This document shows, one piece after another, positions 33,702-45,533 of a DNA stretch of 64,000 nt. The notes beneath the pieces are model-generated. The model was given only the letters and a program-made list of their open reading frames with translations, was not told the origin of the DNA and did not search any database. This DNA is from Basidiobolus meristosporus CBS 931.73 (Eukaryota; Basidiobolomycota; Basidiobolomycetes; Basidiobolales; Basidiobolaceae). Numbering within the stretch: position 1 is the stretch's first letter; each line of letters opens with the position of its first letter. The DNA is taken from NCBI GenBank assembly GCA_002104905.1, contig MCFE01000185.1, positions 62,001-126,000 of the forward strand, written 5' to 3'. The position numbers were made by a program, and so were the translations under genes.

Positions 33702-34144
33702 TGTTGGAGGCATAAGTGCCTCTATGATAAATCTATGTTCATAATTTCTAATGATTGGGGAGCTTGTAAGAACAGGTCTGCATAGTTGGGGCTTTTTGGA
33801 CTCTTTGAAGAAACCTGAAGATATTGGAAGTGATTGGGATACAGGTTTATTACGTGGTTTTCAATTATAGATTTGCTGAATGTAAAAGTAGTATTTAATA
33901 TTTACCAGCTCTGCGCAAGCTAGCTAGTAAGGTATGGTCATGATGGTCCCACCAAAATGTGCACAGAATTGGGGCTCTTTGGGCAACTTTGGGAAATTTC
34001 ATATACTGGGTTCCTGATGTCTTGGTGCAAATATTTCAAGTTGATCCAACCAGGGGATTGATGGGAATTCTCTGCAATTTGTGGGCTATGATCAGAGTGG
34101 CTTATCTTGCCAATATTTAGGTGTAATCACAAATTTTTACAACA
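33702..34144 (-). repeat. LTR family C, 3' LTR of copia copy 2
   Basis: 443 bp with perfect short terminal inverted repeats: TGTTG at 33702 and CAACA at 34140-34144. On the minus strand it directly follows the copia RNase H end, with TATAGAGG just before it as a weak polypurine tract. Confidence 0.7.
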
Positions 34145-37100
34145 CCTCTATAACAAAATACTCACATGAACTAGTCTTAACTGTGATCTAAGTTATTCAA
34201 GTCTGTCTTTAGCTACTGGTTTGGTAAATATGTCTGCAATCATTTTATCACTAGGATAATAAACCAAGAAGCCAAGTTACTCTCTACAGCTCCCTAGATG
34301 GAATGATGTCCAATATCTACATGCTTAACCCTATTATGAAAAGTTGGATCTATACCTAGTTATATATATTCCTGATATTCTGCAAATGATATTTTAAGGG
34401 CTGTTTGACATAAGCCTCAACCTTTGAGATGCTCTCATATCTACACTACTAAGCATTAAACTCCTGACCATACACTAATATGCAATATCTGGGCTTTAGG
34501 ATGGTACTAGGCTCTCTTGTCCTGGGTAAGTTCTGACCAAGCTAAGGTTTATCTCCATTGCAGTAGCCACTGCTTTATAGTTGTCCATTTGGTACTTGTT
34601 AAGTATAGCTGGAATATATTTGGACTGGCTAAAGTTATTAGTATGAGAATATCTGTCTACATAGTACTATATTCCTTAGTAAAAACTGAACTCTCCTGTA
34701 TTGAATATTTTGATCTTGCCAGATGGACTAGATTTAGTGTGATGGAATCAAACTTTACTACCTGTGCAACAATTCTGGTGTAGTCAAGTCCTATTGTTTA
34801 AGAGTATTCACTGACTACAATTCTGAGTTTGTACCTTTCAGCTGCAACATCAGCCATTTATTTTGTCACAAGGACTTATCTGCATCCCACAGTTTTCAAT
34901 GATTAGGTACTTGGCAAAGCTCAAAGTTTGATTTTTTATTTGGGCATGCTATTCTTTGATCATTGTAGATCTTGTGATTCCTATCTAAGGACTATTTAGT
35001 GCCTCTTTTACTCTCTTGGCTTATCAACATGGATTGAAATGGCAGAGACTAATCATACACCCTCATTGATGTGGTAATCTGACCTGGTTTCAATCTGGCT
35101 TGATATCCTGCCTTATTATACTGGAATGATCACTTCTAAAATACTTGTAGGCAATGATTTGAGCCACACCATAATTTTCAAGTCCTTTGGAGCAGAAAAC
35201 ATCTCATTGCTTTACTCTGACTTAGTCCTGACTATTGGAGAACTTGAGATTGAATTTGTGTCATCATCTGTAGTGGTATTTGCAAAAATATTGAGTGTTC
35301 ATCTGACAGCACATCCCTAGACTCAATTGGCTTATTTGATTAGGTATTACAGAGTCTGCATCTTGCCTACTCTTTGCAAGAGCCCAAAATACTCATCTGA
35401 GACCTTTTGGCTCCAATTTGGACTGAATACCTGGTGGCATCTGGGCAATTGATATGCCACCAGGTACTCTTGAGTGCTCTGCACTGGGTTTGCTTCCATA
35501 CTCTGCCTCAAATATAGTAAAATCTTGAAGTATTTTACTTTAACTCCTATTTTATCAATTTTTGGCTGGAGCTGCAGATTCATCCTTGTGATTGTATTGT
35601 ATTCTTCAGCACAGATCATAGGCCTTACCATATTCTTTATAGGTCTATTTGCATCTTCTGCAACAGTAATTTGCTGTGGGGAGTATGATACAGAGGCTGC
35701 TATTGCCTATAATGGCTTGTAAGCACCTTGTTTTGTGGCTTAACTTCTCACTGAGCATCTTATTTCTTCCTTTGCATTGACAGTTTATTTTCTTGGTTCC
35801 ACTTTGAGGCACCTGCTATATATGTAACCAAAGGTCAAATCTTCAGCACTGGACTCTGGCATCTATACAAAGCCCTGCATCTGCTGGGATACTCAAGAGG
35901 GCCACAAGTATTATATCTTTATTAGTGGTGCATACGCTCACTGGTTCCATCACAGCAACAACAGTTTAACAATCTGTATGAGAAATTATTTGGTCCAGCA
36001 GGTTGATTGGATTTGGATCAGTCATCAGGATCACACAATGAGGCTGTTGTAAAGCCAGCAGCTTTGTGGCTTATCTTTGAATAATCAAAGTTAGAATATC
36101 ATAATTGGAATTGCATAAATATTGGTATAATATTTTGATTAAAAGGGTTATTGCCTCTTGTGTTATCATCAATAAATGTGATTCAGTAAATCATACTGTT
36201 GAAGTATAAATGTTGCATTGGACCCCACAGATCTTGTAAGAGTTTGGTGATGTTAGAAGTGATTGGGAGAACATATGATTATGGGGTTTTCACTTTATGA
36301 TTTAATGAATATAGAAGTAGTATTTAGACTTTTACATGGTCCTGGCAAGACAAATATGCTTAATATGCTCAGTAAGGTCACAATAGCTGTGTGCAAAGTT
36401 TGGGGCAGTTTGGACAACTTATCAAGCCTTCATACTGGGTGTGACTAAGCTTCTGGTGGAGATATTTTACATAATTCCCACCAAGGATTCTGGCTAGGAT
36501 TCTTAAGGATTTGCACATAATGCTCCAAGTGACTAAGGTAGGTTAGTACTTCAATACAACTACAAACTTTTAAAACAGATCTCAGTGCATTACATCCATT
36601 TTTACTCAGTTGTGATTATCTCAGAGCTCTTGAAGGGCTGTCTTGCTTGTTTTCCATATATACAGGCTGCACACTGCTCCAAATTAGACAAGGGACTTGT
36701 TTTTACTACAGAAATTAGCTGATATTTGATCATTTTGCACAAATAGTCAAAATTGATGTGTCCAAGTCATCTGTGTTAAAGCATTGGTGTGTCATTGATC
36801 AAGTTACTAATATTGCTTCCAGATATGTTGGAATACAAGTCAACTGTATATATTCTGATATCTGATGCTCAAAATAATATGGGCACCATTTTCATCAGTG
36901 GCCCTGCATTCAGAAAACCCGCTTATTGGAATTTCTTGATACTGGGTAAAAGTACTCTCTGGCATGTGATGTGTTGAAATGTTCCAGTGTCAGTATATCA
37001 CATCTGAGATTCCTTGTATGTGATCATATTTAGTGCAGATATGAATAGTCAATTTGTAGTAGTTGCAGCATTTCCATGTGTAGGCTTTTTCTGTTGATTT

Positions 37101-37859
37101 TCACTCTTTTTGAAGCACCAGTCTGGTATATGGCCTTTCCATCTACAGCAGCTGCAAGATATGTTTCTGTTGGCTTTAAAGCATGTTGAGCACCTCTTTT
37201 GGTGGTTATCATCGCTTATTAATGCATATCCCCTTTCTGCTGGTTGGCACTTGAGCTTCTCAGTTTCTTATCCAAGAGTCTTGCATATCTGTGATTCATA
37301 TTCAAATCTCCAGTTCTGTGCTCTAGGGCTGATACAGGACCCTGAAACCTGTCTGTCAGGCTATTCTGGTGGGTAACTATCATATCCTCATCAGTGGTCT
37401 ATATGCCCATTGGTCCTACTTCATCATCTAGCAGGATAATTCTGTTGATTAGATATTCCATTTCTTCTTCTGAGAGCATCTCTGGAGTCAAGAAATTTTG
37501 TCTATGATATATTTTGTCAGCAGCTGAATATGACTAGTAGGCTCCTCCTAATGCCTTCCAGATATTCTCTGCTGCTTTTGCTCTTGAGTATTGAATTAGT
37601 AACTTGACTTTAACATTGAGATAAATACAGTTGAAGCTGCTTTGTACTCTCTTTTGGCACTTCAAAGCTTCTTCCCATACACCTTTGGGAGAGCATTCCT
37701 CTCCAATAGCAATATCCTAAAGGCCTCTTTCCTGTAGCAGCATCTCCATTTTCCCCTTCCAGGCTTGGTGGCTAAACCCATCCAACTTCTCAGCAGAGGG
37801 AAAATTCCAGTGATAGCAATGGCAGACATTCCAGAGAGGGACAGCTGGGGGCTCATAAG
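34145..37859 (-). pseudogene. Ty1/copia retrotransposon remnant, copy 2 (gag to RNase H)
   Basis: Minus-strand element. Gag starts with ATG at about 37830 (MSAIAITGIFPLL) and continues with LLIQYSRAKAAENIWKALGG and MLSEEEMEYLINRIILLDD. A perfect CX2CX4HX4C zinc knuckle (CSCCRWKGHIPDWC) lies at 37156-37115. After an LTR-C insertion at 36197-36577 come pol pieces: an integrase-linker-like region at 35631-35347 and a reverse-transcriptase start near 35000 (KNQTLSFAKYL). The RNase H end is near 34330-34200 (DKMIADIFTKPVAKDRL with a stop inside), the copia DxLADxxTKPL motif. Stops and frameshifts throughout. Confidence 0.75.
36197..36577 (-). repeat. LTR family C inserted inside copia copy 2
   Basis: About 380 bp from TGTTGAAGTATAAATG to CTTTTAAAACA. 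It shares TTTTACATGGTCCTGGCAAG and GTTTGGGGCAGTTTGGACAA with the other LTR-C copies and interrupts the copia internal region. No target duplication visible, so it may be a recombined remnant. Confidence 0.5.
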
Positions 37860-38532
37860 CTGTTGCACAAGTACTGGAGTAACCAGAAGTGATTGGGCAA
37901 ACTGTTGTAAGAGTGTTGGAGATATTGGAAATGATCTGGAGAGCATGTAGATTATGTGGTTTTCACTGAATGATACATTGAATGTCAATGTAGTATTCAT
38001 ACTTTTACATGGTGTTGGTAAGCAAGCAGGTAAACTATGCTCAGGAGGATGTGAGTAAAGCTTTGGGCTCTTTGGACAACCTTGAGAAATACCATGCCCT
38101 GGGTATCTGATGTTTTGGGGAAAATATTATAAGTAAATGCCAGCAAGTAATTTGGTCAGAGTTCTCCAAGATTTGTGGACCAAGATCCAAGTGACTAAGT
38201 TAGGTGAGTGTCTAGGTGCAATCATAAAATTTAAACAGTTTTCACTTGATGATTTATGGAATGTAAAAGTAAAATATATATTCCTGCATGGTCCTGGCAA
38301 AACAAGCATATAGAATATGCTTAGGAAGGTCCCAAGAGCATGCATGCAAAGTGTGGGGCTGTCTGGACAACCCTGCGATGTTGCATGGTCACAGGGTACC
38401 TGATGTTTTGGTGAAAATTTTCCAAGTAGACCCCAACAAGGAATTCGACCAGAATTCCCCAAGATTTGTAGGCCATGATCTAAGTGACCAAGTTGGATGA
38501 ATATCCAGGTGGAAATAGAAAATTTACAGCAC
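37860..38532 (-). repeat. Two adjacent LTR-C copies, 5' side of copia copy 2
   Basis: 37860-38240 begins TGTTGCACAAGTACTGG and abuts the gag leader, the position of a 5' LTR. 38241-38532 is a second copy lacking its first part, ending ATTTACAGCA. Both share TGGACAACC, GGTACCTGATGTTTTGG-like and AAGATTTGTRGRCCATGATC-like blocks. The right end coincides with the return to CpG-rich gene space. Confidence 0.6.
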
Positions 38533-39591
38533 TTGATATGCTGGAGCACATCCAGATTCGCACTGCCCCCATCACCAGGTTGACCTAGGCTGTGCTTTTA
38601 GAATGACTGTCTCATTCATTGTGGTCAGCGTTTGTATTTTTACTTTGTAAAGAATATGTATCCATCATATTGATGGGACTATGGAGTGATCAGGTACCCT
38701 GCAAGTCCACTGAGCTTCAATGGATGGAGGTTGGAGACTAGATATGATATTCTTGGCGCTGGATAGCCTAATCCAAATCATCACTTTTGACTAGGTAAAA
38801 TACCTCATTTACCACAATGGCTACTGGGTGGATGCATCGTTATATTTTGGAAGAGATGGCTTCCAAACTACTGATAGTCTAGACATCGATCTGTTGCACA
38901 ACCTGGGGTGTACTGAAACTGGCATGGAGCACTAGAAGAGACTCGAATGAAACGAACCTCAACCTCACACAGATGAGCATACCATATCCGAGCATACGCA
39001 TCAACCACAGTTTCCCAGGGCCTTGCTTAAATCACTGCGATTAGTAACTCCACAAGGTTCACCAAGAAGTAGATCTACCCTGGACACCACGCACAGCAAG
39101 TGGATTTCATACAGATCTTCCAGCACCCCCCCCCAAGTCCCCCTCCCCTCTTGCCACACACCAGGCAAGAGACTTGGACATCACATCCCCCACTTCATTA
39201 CGGGGTAGCGGAACAATATGGCAGATGGATCATTTGGAAAAGCAACACCAAATCTAACCCGCCCGATTGGAGTCAGGAGGGGTGTTGTCTAAGGTGCAGC
39301 GGGAAGCCACCTACTTCCACCCCTACGCCACACGGGGAATTGGCTTGGATGCGTTGATCGGTTAGAGAAGGGTTTATTTGTCGATTGCATCTCCCCTGGC
39401 TGGTGATCAGGAAAGCGGGTGAAGGGAGAGAAGGGGAAGGGGGGATGGAGAACGTGAGTGAGGATAGATTGACCACACGGCCATTAAGAAATTACATAGT
39501 ATAGAATAGGACGTGGAGGAGGCGGGCGAGGGAGGGGCCGAAATTTGGGTGTTGGCGGAGGGACGGTGTGGGAAAGCAGATTCGAGGAGGT
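38533..39591. other. Intergenic, CpG-containing gene space
   Basis: No gene recognised. Contains a run of nine C at about 39126-39134 and a G/A-rich stretch near 39420-39445 beyond the cyclin stop. Confidence 0.5.
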
Positions 39592-40332
39592 TTAGGCATG
39601 GGCGAAACTGGATAAAGTACACAGCAAAGAGGAAGCCAAGGAGGCTTCAGGGGTGGTGGCTCTGGAGGCCCTCGGTGGGGATTCCTGTAGGGTGGTGTAA
39701 TACTTACGCCAGTAACTATGGGACGTATCGAACCACTGTCGCTGGCCAAGGTCCAGGTATTGGGTGCGTCTAGCCTCCTGCCGACTCCAGTAGTGGCCCA
39801 GGCACTGAAGCCAGTGGACGAACTCCTTCTCGGTGGCGTACAGGTCGAAGTCGATGAACACCAGGAACTCCAACTCCATCCGGTTGAGCTCCTCCACCGG
39901 GATCCGGGTCACTTCGGACCAGGTTTTGTTGGTGTAGGTGGAGTCGTCCAGAAACTTGCTGGCCAACATCAGGGCCACCGTGAACAGTCTATACTCGGAG
40001 CCCTTGTCTCCGCCGGCGGAGGGGCTGTAACTTTTGAACCGATGAATGTACTGCAGTGCGGTCAGGATGATGGTGGACGACAGCTCGGTGGTGAAGATCA
40101 GCGCGCTGCAGAACGCCTTGAAATCCGCACTGGCGGTGTGGGAGAAGGAGCTGAACTGGGTGCTCCACATGTAGCTCACCATATTGGCGGCGAACTCGGC
40201 CAGCCGGAAGGTACTAATGTCCGGGAGGAACTGGAGAATCCTCTCGCGCACCACTGACTCGCACTGCTGGCTGGCCCTGCTGAACACGCAAAAATCCGTA
40301 TGGTCGTAGTCCGAAGCGTATCGAGTTCCCAT
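39592..40332 (-). CDS. PCL/PHO80-like cyclin (246 aa)
   Basis: Single-exon gene from the ATG at 40332. Cyclin of the fungal PCL/PHO80 class, which activates a Pho85-type cyclin-dependent kinase in nutrient and cell-cycle signalling. The cyclin box spans about residues 80-185, with ILTALQYIHRF near 89-99 and the hallmark RLFTVALMLASKFLDDSTYT (115-134) followed by NKTWSEVTRIPVEELNRME. The LASKFLDD and TNxxWxxVTxIPVxELNxxE signature is characteristic of this class. The N-terminal 75 residues and the Ser/Ala-rich tail after residue 210 are variable, as in relatives. A TATAAAG at 40440-40434 (minus) is a likely promoter element about 105 bp upstream. Which PCL member it equals cannot be decided here. 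Confidence 0.9.
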   Translation of the reverse strand: MGTRYASDYDHTDFCVFSRASQQCESVVRERILQFLPDISTFRLAEFAANMVSYMWSTQFSSFSHTASADFKAFCSALIFTTELSSTIILTALQYIHRFKSYSPSAGGDKGSEYRLFTVALMLASKFLDDSTYTNKTWSEVTRIPVEELNRMELEFLVFIDFDLYATEKEFVHWLQCLGHYWSRQEARRTQYLDLGQRQWFDTSHSYWRKYYTTLQESPPRASRATTPEASLASSLLCTLSSFAHA

Positions 40333-41851
40333 GGTTCGCACTGTGAACGTACTACGTGACAGGGGCGAAGAATGAGTGAGGGAAGTCGACTGAGGGGAAG
40401 GGGGAAACGTGGCGACCGTTGGGTTCGTGGGTGCTTTATACCTGAACCGGCACGCCTACCAGTGTGACTTGGGCGAAGTTACACCAAATGCCCTTCCAGT
40501 TGATCAGATCTCCAATGGAATCCACCTTACATCAGCAACTGGATTATTTATACATCAATCGCACTGATGTTCACTCGCTACCAGCCGAGCCACGCACGAT
40601 TTTCACATGGGACTCATGATAATCAGGCTCATTCTCGGTCTGGTGAGTGGGTAGCTTAGATCGAAAAGTCCATGTTCCACATCACCGCTTGCATCTACTC
40701 ACCAGTGGCCACATTACACTGGTGATCTCACCCTCCCCTGCCAGAGTCAGGGATGCCTCAGCTAATTAGACGAGCATTTTATCATGCATCGACCCATCGT
40801 GGCGAAGGGTCGGATTTATGCCAAACAGCCCGTTTGTCTCATAATGTGGAGCGGTGTTGCACAACGGCAAGCTCAGCCAACAGCAACCTGGTTGGCCTGA
40901 CCAAGAACAAATCATTCGTAAACCAAATCATGCTTCCAAAATGGGGGGAATAGTTTATTTACAAGTTTCCAGGGGGTCCGCTGGCGTACCTAGAGGAAGG
41001 GTTGTGTGAGTCATGGATGGGACGGGATGGGAAGAATCTGGATGAGGGTGCTCAGTCCGGAAAGATGTCTGTCACAGCGGATCAGTAGTCTAACAAATAT
41101 TTTGGATACCATCATCGCACCTCCCTCCTTACGCTAAATGCTACTTACATTGTCATTGACATAGCACGGCGTTCAACCAGAGATACCGATGGGTCGCGGT
41201 CTAATGGGGATGGAGATTAGTTATGTGGTGTGGATGGGCTATCTTAGGATAATGCTCAGTATATGACTGTCCAACATTGTAGTTTCGGTAGTCTAACAAA
41301 TAATTTATACCATCATAGCATCGGTTAAGATTGCATGGAATTGCTGACTTACCTCCGAATGATTGCGGATACCTGAACTTCCGCCCTTGTCCGCACTTAT
41401 ATATCTGCGCTCCTTTGCATGATTGGACCTGGAGCGAGAAAAAATTCCTCTCCTAAGGCATGGGTGCCTGGGTGTCCCCCTAGTGAATAGCGGTCGGTGA
41501 ATCCGATTGGGCCCCAAGGTTTCTAGAAAAATCTCGTTCGGGTTTGTGATAATGCAGCTGGAGGGCGGACCAATCCGGAGGTGCTATCGCGTAAGGGCAG
41601 AAACCGAGCTCTATCCATGAGTTTGTTTATTGACGTGGGTGGGAGCGGGGGTAGGAGAGGGAGTCGGGTGCAGCAGAGTATTCATACGTCGCTAGCGAAT
41701 GGAAAGAGTATCGCCACTCTATGGCCAGTTGGGTTTCTTATCTTGGGCGTGATTATGCTAGGATTCGAGGGCTCCTGGTTAGGCAGTATGGGAGTGGGAT
41801 AAAGGGTTGGGGGTGTGGAATATGGGGTCGATCGCATCGGTAGCCAATTCC
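40333..41851. other. Intergenic, with a short direct repeat
   Basis: No gene recognised. A block of about 37 bp beginning GTAGTCTAACAAATA and containing ATACCATCATMGCA occurs at about 41085 and 41288. Open stretches at 41305-41517 (-) and 41581-41802 (+) have no recognisable features. Confidence 0.5.
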
Positions 41852-42616
41852 TTAGTGATGTCCACTGGTTCCACCATAACTTTCGTGCCCACTACCTACA
41901 GATGCAACTTCAGGGATTGTTTCGGCCCCTATCGACTGGAAATGTTGTGGCAGATCTTGAATTGGATCGTGGTGCCCGCTGAACCCGCCATACTGCGTAT
42001 GTGCAGCTGCACTCTCGTGAGCCTGGTTGCTGCTGACTGAATGAGTGCTTACGGAGATCGTCTCCTGAGCGCTGGCGGTGTTGGTAGGTATACTGGACAT
42101 GGTCCCTGAATTCTCGTCGGCCATGTAGGCGGTTGGGACATCCTTTGGTGGGTATATCTCCGTCGCCTGGCTGTCTGGGTGGTTCGAGTCGGTTGAGAAG
42201 TCGTCCTCGATATCATTGGCTGGTGCAAGCTCGGAGGCAGCTTCGTCTGGCAGCTCCTCTTGATCTGGATGACCGACGTCGGTAAAGGTCAGATCGGTCT
42301 CGTCTATGCTCGTCGAATCAGAGCTATCATCCTGATATTCATATACATCATCGTCAAGTTCAATCTCGGTATCCGTGTCATTGCTCTGTGGAAGAGCCTG
42401 ATGCCGCCACCAAACATTATTGGCATCGCTTGTGCCGGAGTCGTTTTGGGGGCTTGTTTCTGCCGAACCTCTGGATTTGGAACAGCTCTGGTACTGCTGG
42501 TCTAAACCAGATATGTTGTAAGCTTCAGTCAGGCCATTTGCTGTACGGGCAAACAATGTGGCAGCGTCAATGGATGACGTCCCCAAGATAAGCAAAATCA
42601 GGGATGGTACTATCAT
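41852..42616 (-). CDS. Acidic Ser/Thr-rich secreted or cell-surface protein (254 aa)
   Basis: ATG at 42616 followed by a hydrophobic signal peptide (MIVPSLILLILGTSSIDA). The rest is low-complexity: an Asp/Glu/Ser/Thr-rich stretch of about residues 80-165 (TDTEIELDDDVYEYQDDSSD), then a Ser/Thr/Ala-rich section. Near the end YGGFSGHH occurs and YGGTSGHH closes the protein. No catalytic domain and no obvious GPI-anchor tail (the C-terminus is hydrophilic). Such composition suits a highly O-glycosylated wall or matrix protein. GATATATATACC at about 42675-42686 (minus) is a plausible TATA box. Not a recognised family; function unknown. Confidence 0.6.
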   Translation of the reverse strand: MIVPSLILLILGTSSIDAATLFARTANGLTEAYNISGLDQQYQSCSKSRGSAETSPQNDSGTSDANNVWWRHQALPQSNDTDTEIELDDDVYEYQDDSSDSTSIDETDLTFTDVGHPDQEELPDEAASELAPANDIEDDFSTDSNHPDSQATEIYPPKDVPTAYMADENSGTMSSIPTNTASAQETISVSTHSVSSNQAHESAAAHTQYGGFSGHHDPIQDLPQHFQSIGAETIPEVASVGSGHESYGGTSGHH

Positions 42617-43509
42617 GTCTTGAGGGATCTAAGGATTCGTATACGTGTGGTTGGCTTCACTCTCCGGGGATCCACAGACTGGTATATATATCAAGCAATC
42701 CTTGGATGCACGTTGGAGTTGTTTCTAACAAGGGAATTATTTGGCACAGATGGTGTTTGGTGGGTATCAAATGCACACAGTATTTGTTGATGACTGCATT
42801 GCTGCCAGATCCACAACGGTGCATCTGCTACGTTTTTACGCTACGCGGATAACAGGATCTGGGGTGGAGTCGGGCTTTGTTTCAAGGATTTCCAAATCCA
42901 CCTACTTCTTGTCGTGTGGCTTGTTCTATGCCATTGCAAGTGAAAGCCACAAACATTCGATAATTATCGACCCATGTGCATTGGATTCTATATTTGAGCT
43001 GGTGTGACTGCCGGTGTACAAATTCCAAGGATTTCGCTCGATAACAGGTGACCTTTCTCTCTCACAAACACCTCACACATTGGCAATCTATTTTCAGCAG
43101 ATTAAGAGCCATGAGTGATTTCACTGTCAATATCCAAGGCTCTACGTTTACCCAATGGAGACCTGCAGGCCAAGGATATAGCATCTTGGGAGCAGGACAT
43201 CCCATTTTGTAAACGCCCGCCCACAAGGAAGGTTGCCTTCCCGATAATGCAGCCAGCGATTTCGCTCGGGGCTCATAACCTGTTGATGGCGGCTTGTTAG
43301 TGCATGCTGTGCTATGTGTGGAGAGGGGATCAACATCCCAGTGAACAAATCCCGTTCTTGGAACATAAAATTTCGGTTATTTTGTCAATGAGCGAACAAT
43401 GGTGTCTATTGATTTGACATACATCGGGTGGAAGAAATAAATAGGATGGCATTAAAGTATTAGGCAACAAATAATTAAGAGTCTATTGTGTAATTGAGTA
43501 AGTTGACTT
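42617..43509. other. Intergenic, nothing recognised
   Basis: CpG-containing DNA between the acidic secreted protein gene and the glycosyltransferase pseudogene. Short open stretches on both strands show no recognisable domain or credible start. Confidence 0.45.
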
Positions 43510-44499
43510 CTATCCAGTGGGCTTCAACCCTGGCCCAAGCTCATGGTTGAGTATCCCCTGTTGACAGTGCACATCCTGATGAATCTGCAAGCCAGGAATT
43601 CCCTTCCTTTGGCACCGCCACCCATTGGAAATGACCAGGTAGGTAAAGGCTGATTGATCCTGCCGGTGGTTGGCCCTACTAGAGCCTGGTGGCGCTATGC
43701 AGGCCTTGACCAAAGCACAATCAAGCAGTGACCGGATGAGCTTGCTCATGATGGTTTCCTTTCCGAGTATTATAGCTGATGAACGCCCCATTGCTGTTTT
43801 TTACGTGGGCGTAGCAGGTCGCGGGGGCATTGAAATAGGCATACATTCCGGGAGGAGTATATTCCTTCATGAATCCAGTGCTGGTGGGGTTGTAGTAGCC
43901 GTGCACTTTAATACGGCCCACCACGGAGTGTAGAAAGGCAGAGCTGACACGCTCTTTGCAGTCCATCCACAGTATAACACCGGGGTACCTCCCGGCAGTT
44001 TCGTTGATGATCCCAGCCTTCCAGGCATACTCACCACGGCTTATCTGGATGTTCCGGAATGCGGGATACCTCGCATAGTCGAAGCGGACCACCTCATCGG
44101 CATAGCCTTTCTACACAACGCCGTCAAGCTTAGCTCGCTCCTTCGAAGTGAGGCCTATATTGTAAACAACTATACGGGGTAGTTCGCTGCGTGGAAGAGT
44201 ATCAGGCATGCTATACAAGAAGCGGAGTACGGGGCAAAAATGGTTGGAGCTCGCGGCGGTGACGATGGTGTATGGGCGTCCATTCCTCGCCTCGTACATG
44301 CTCTGGAAGCATCCGTTGTTGAGCTCTGAAAGCAAGTATGTTCATTAGAGAAGCAACTGGATATGAGTGCTGGGTGGTACCTACCATCAATGGAGCACAG
44401 GAGGTTTGTCTTCAAATTGTATGCAGTCAGGGTTGATGTGAATATGAACCCCAGAAATATCAACACCAGCCAAAGCAACGTGGCCCTCCTTCTGTTCAT
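43510..44499 (-). pseudogene. DUF1647-like glycosyltransferase-type gene, broken
   Basis: ATG at 44499 begins a type II membrane anchor (MNRRRATLLWLVLIFLGFIF), then an intron 44384-44326 (GTAGGT...TTTCAG, phase 1) joins CSID to ELNNGCFQSM. The luminal domain follows the DUF1647/nucleotide-sugar-transferase pattern: YTIVTAASSNHFCPVLRFLY, RIVVYNIGLTSKERAKL, DEVVRFDYARYPAFRN, RGEYAWKAGIINE, YPGVILWMDCKERVS, and late ACIAPPGSSRANHRQDQSAF. Two lesions: an in-frame TAG at 44113-44111 between LDGVV and KGYADE, and a frameshift near 43782-43770 (after AFISYNTRKG). Neither can be removed by a normal-length intron. A TATTTAAA about 65-70 bp upstream shows it once had a promoter. Confidence 0.7.
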
Positions 44500-45533
44500 T
44501 TATTGCGGAGATGGAAAATGCGAAATGCCCTGAGAAAAACTGCTGGTTGACGCGGCGGGTTGAGTTTAAATAGTGGGGAGGGGAGGGGAGTAGCAAAGCT
44601 ATGAAGCAGGATGCGGTGTAATCAGTTGCAAATCCTAAAGCATGTTCATTACGGAGCCTTAATTGTTGGCGCACTTCAGGCAGAGTGTAAGCTGAGATTG
44701 GGTTACTTTGGTAACACCTTGCTACTGCTCCTATTGCTGAAGAATGCACCATCTTTCTCAATAGGCAGGCATTCCCACTGAAGCTACACACGGCCGTTAA
44801 GCTTATATCTGCGAAGACCTCAAATCGCATATGGCAATGGCGTACACGGTTTCCAGAGCTGCCACTGAGAATCGGCGGGTAAACCCCATCGATCTTCACC
44901 AATAAAGTAGGCTCTTTGGTCACTCGGCATTTCCTTGATATGGGATTCCTTACATCGTTGAGGCTTGGCCATGGGGACTTTCAGGGTCTGTACGATCCGA
45001 GGCTCGCATCGAGCGTTCACATGGATGCCGAGAGGGTTGTTTTTAGGGCACCTGCATGATCCAACTGACCATTGCTGTGTATGCTGTGCCTCACGCCGAC
45101 AGACATATCGAACCTAAATGCGTAGCTTGGTTATCACTTAAGGACTTAAAGCGACAAGCTCGGAAACACCCATCATGCGAGTCGTTCCGAAATATACGCA
45201 CACGAGGAGATGGTGAGACTGCCTTCGCCAATTCCTGAACACTCAAGCATTGCGTGTGACGATCTAGCCTGGACATCACCAGCCAAATGCCAAGGAATGG
45301 GAAGGCGTACGTGGCACCAAGGAGGATTGGGATGCCAGCTTTGTTTCAGTATTCAGCGGTGGCGTCGCCGATGCGGGGACGAAGGGGTGGATCATGGCAA
45401 GCATCAATGTATAATTCAATTTCGTTTACTTTTGTGGCCGATTATTTAGGAATGGTACATTTTGTGGACGACAAACAAATATATATGCACGTGATATGTA
45501 GGTAGAGAATGGCGGAGACACTAGGAAGCAGGC
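44500..45533. other. Intergenic, nothing recognised
   Basis: About 1 kb between the glycosyltransferase pseudogene promoter and the 3' end of the phosphorylase kinase gene. Short open stretches on both strands show no recognisable domain. Confidence 0.45.

Noticed and set aside
39718-40257. 179-codon plus-strand frame opposite the cyclin
   Set aside because: Mirror of the cyclin box; the minus-strand reading has the family signature.
42260-42591. Plus-strand frames opposite the acidic secreted protein
   Set aside because: Hydrophobic antisense of acidic codons; the minus strand has a signal peptide and a TATA box.
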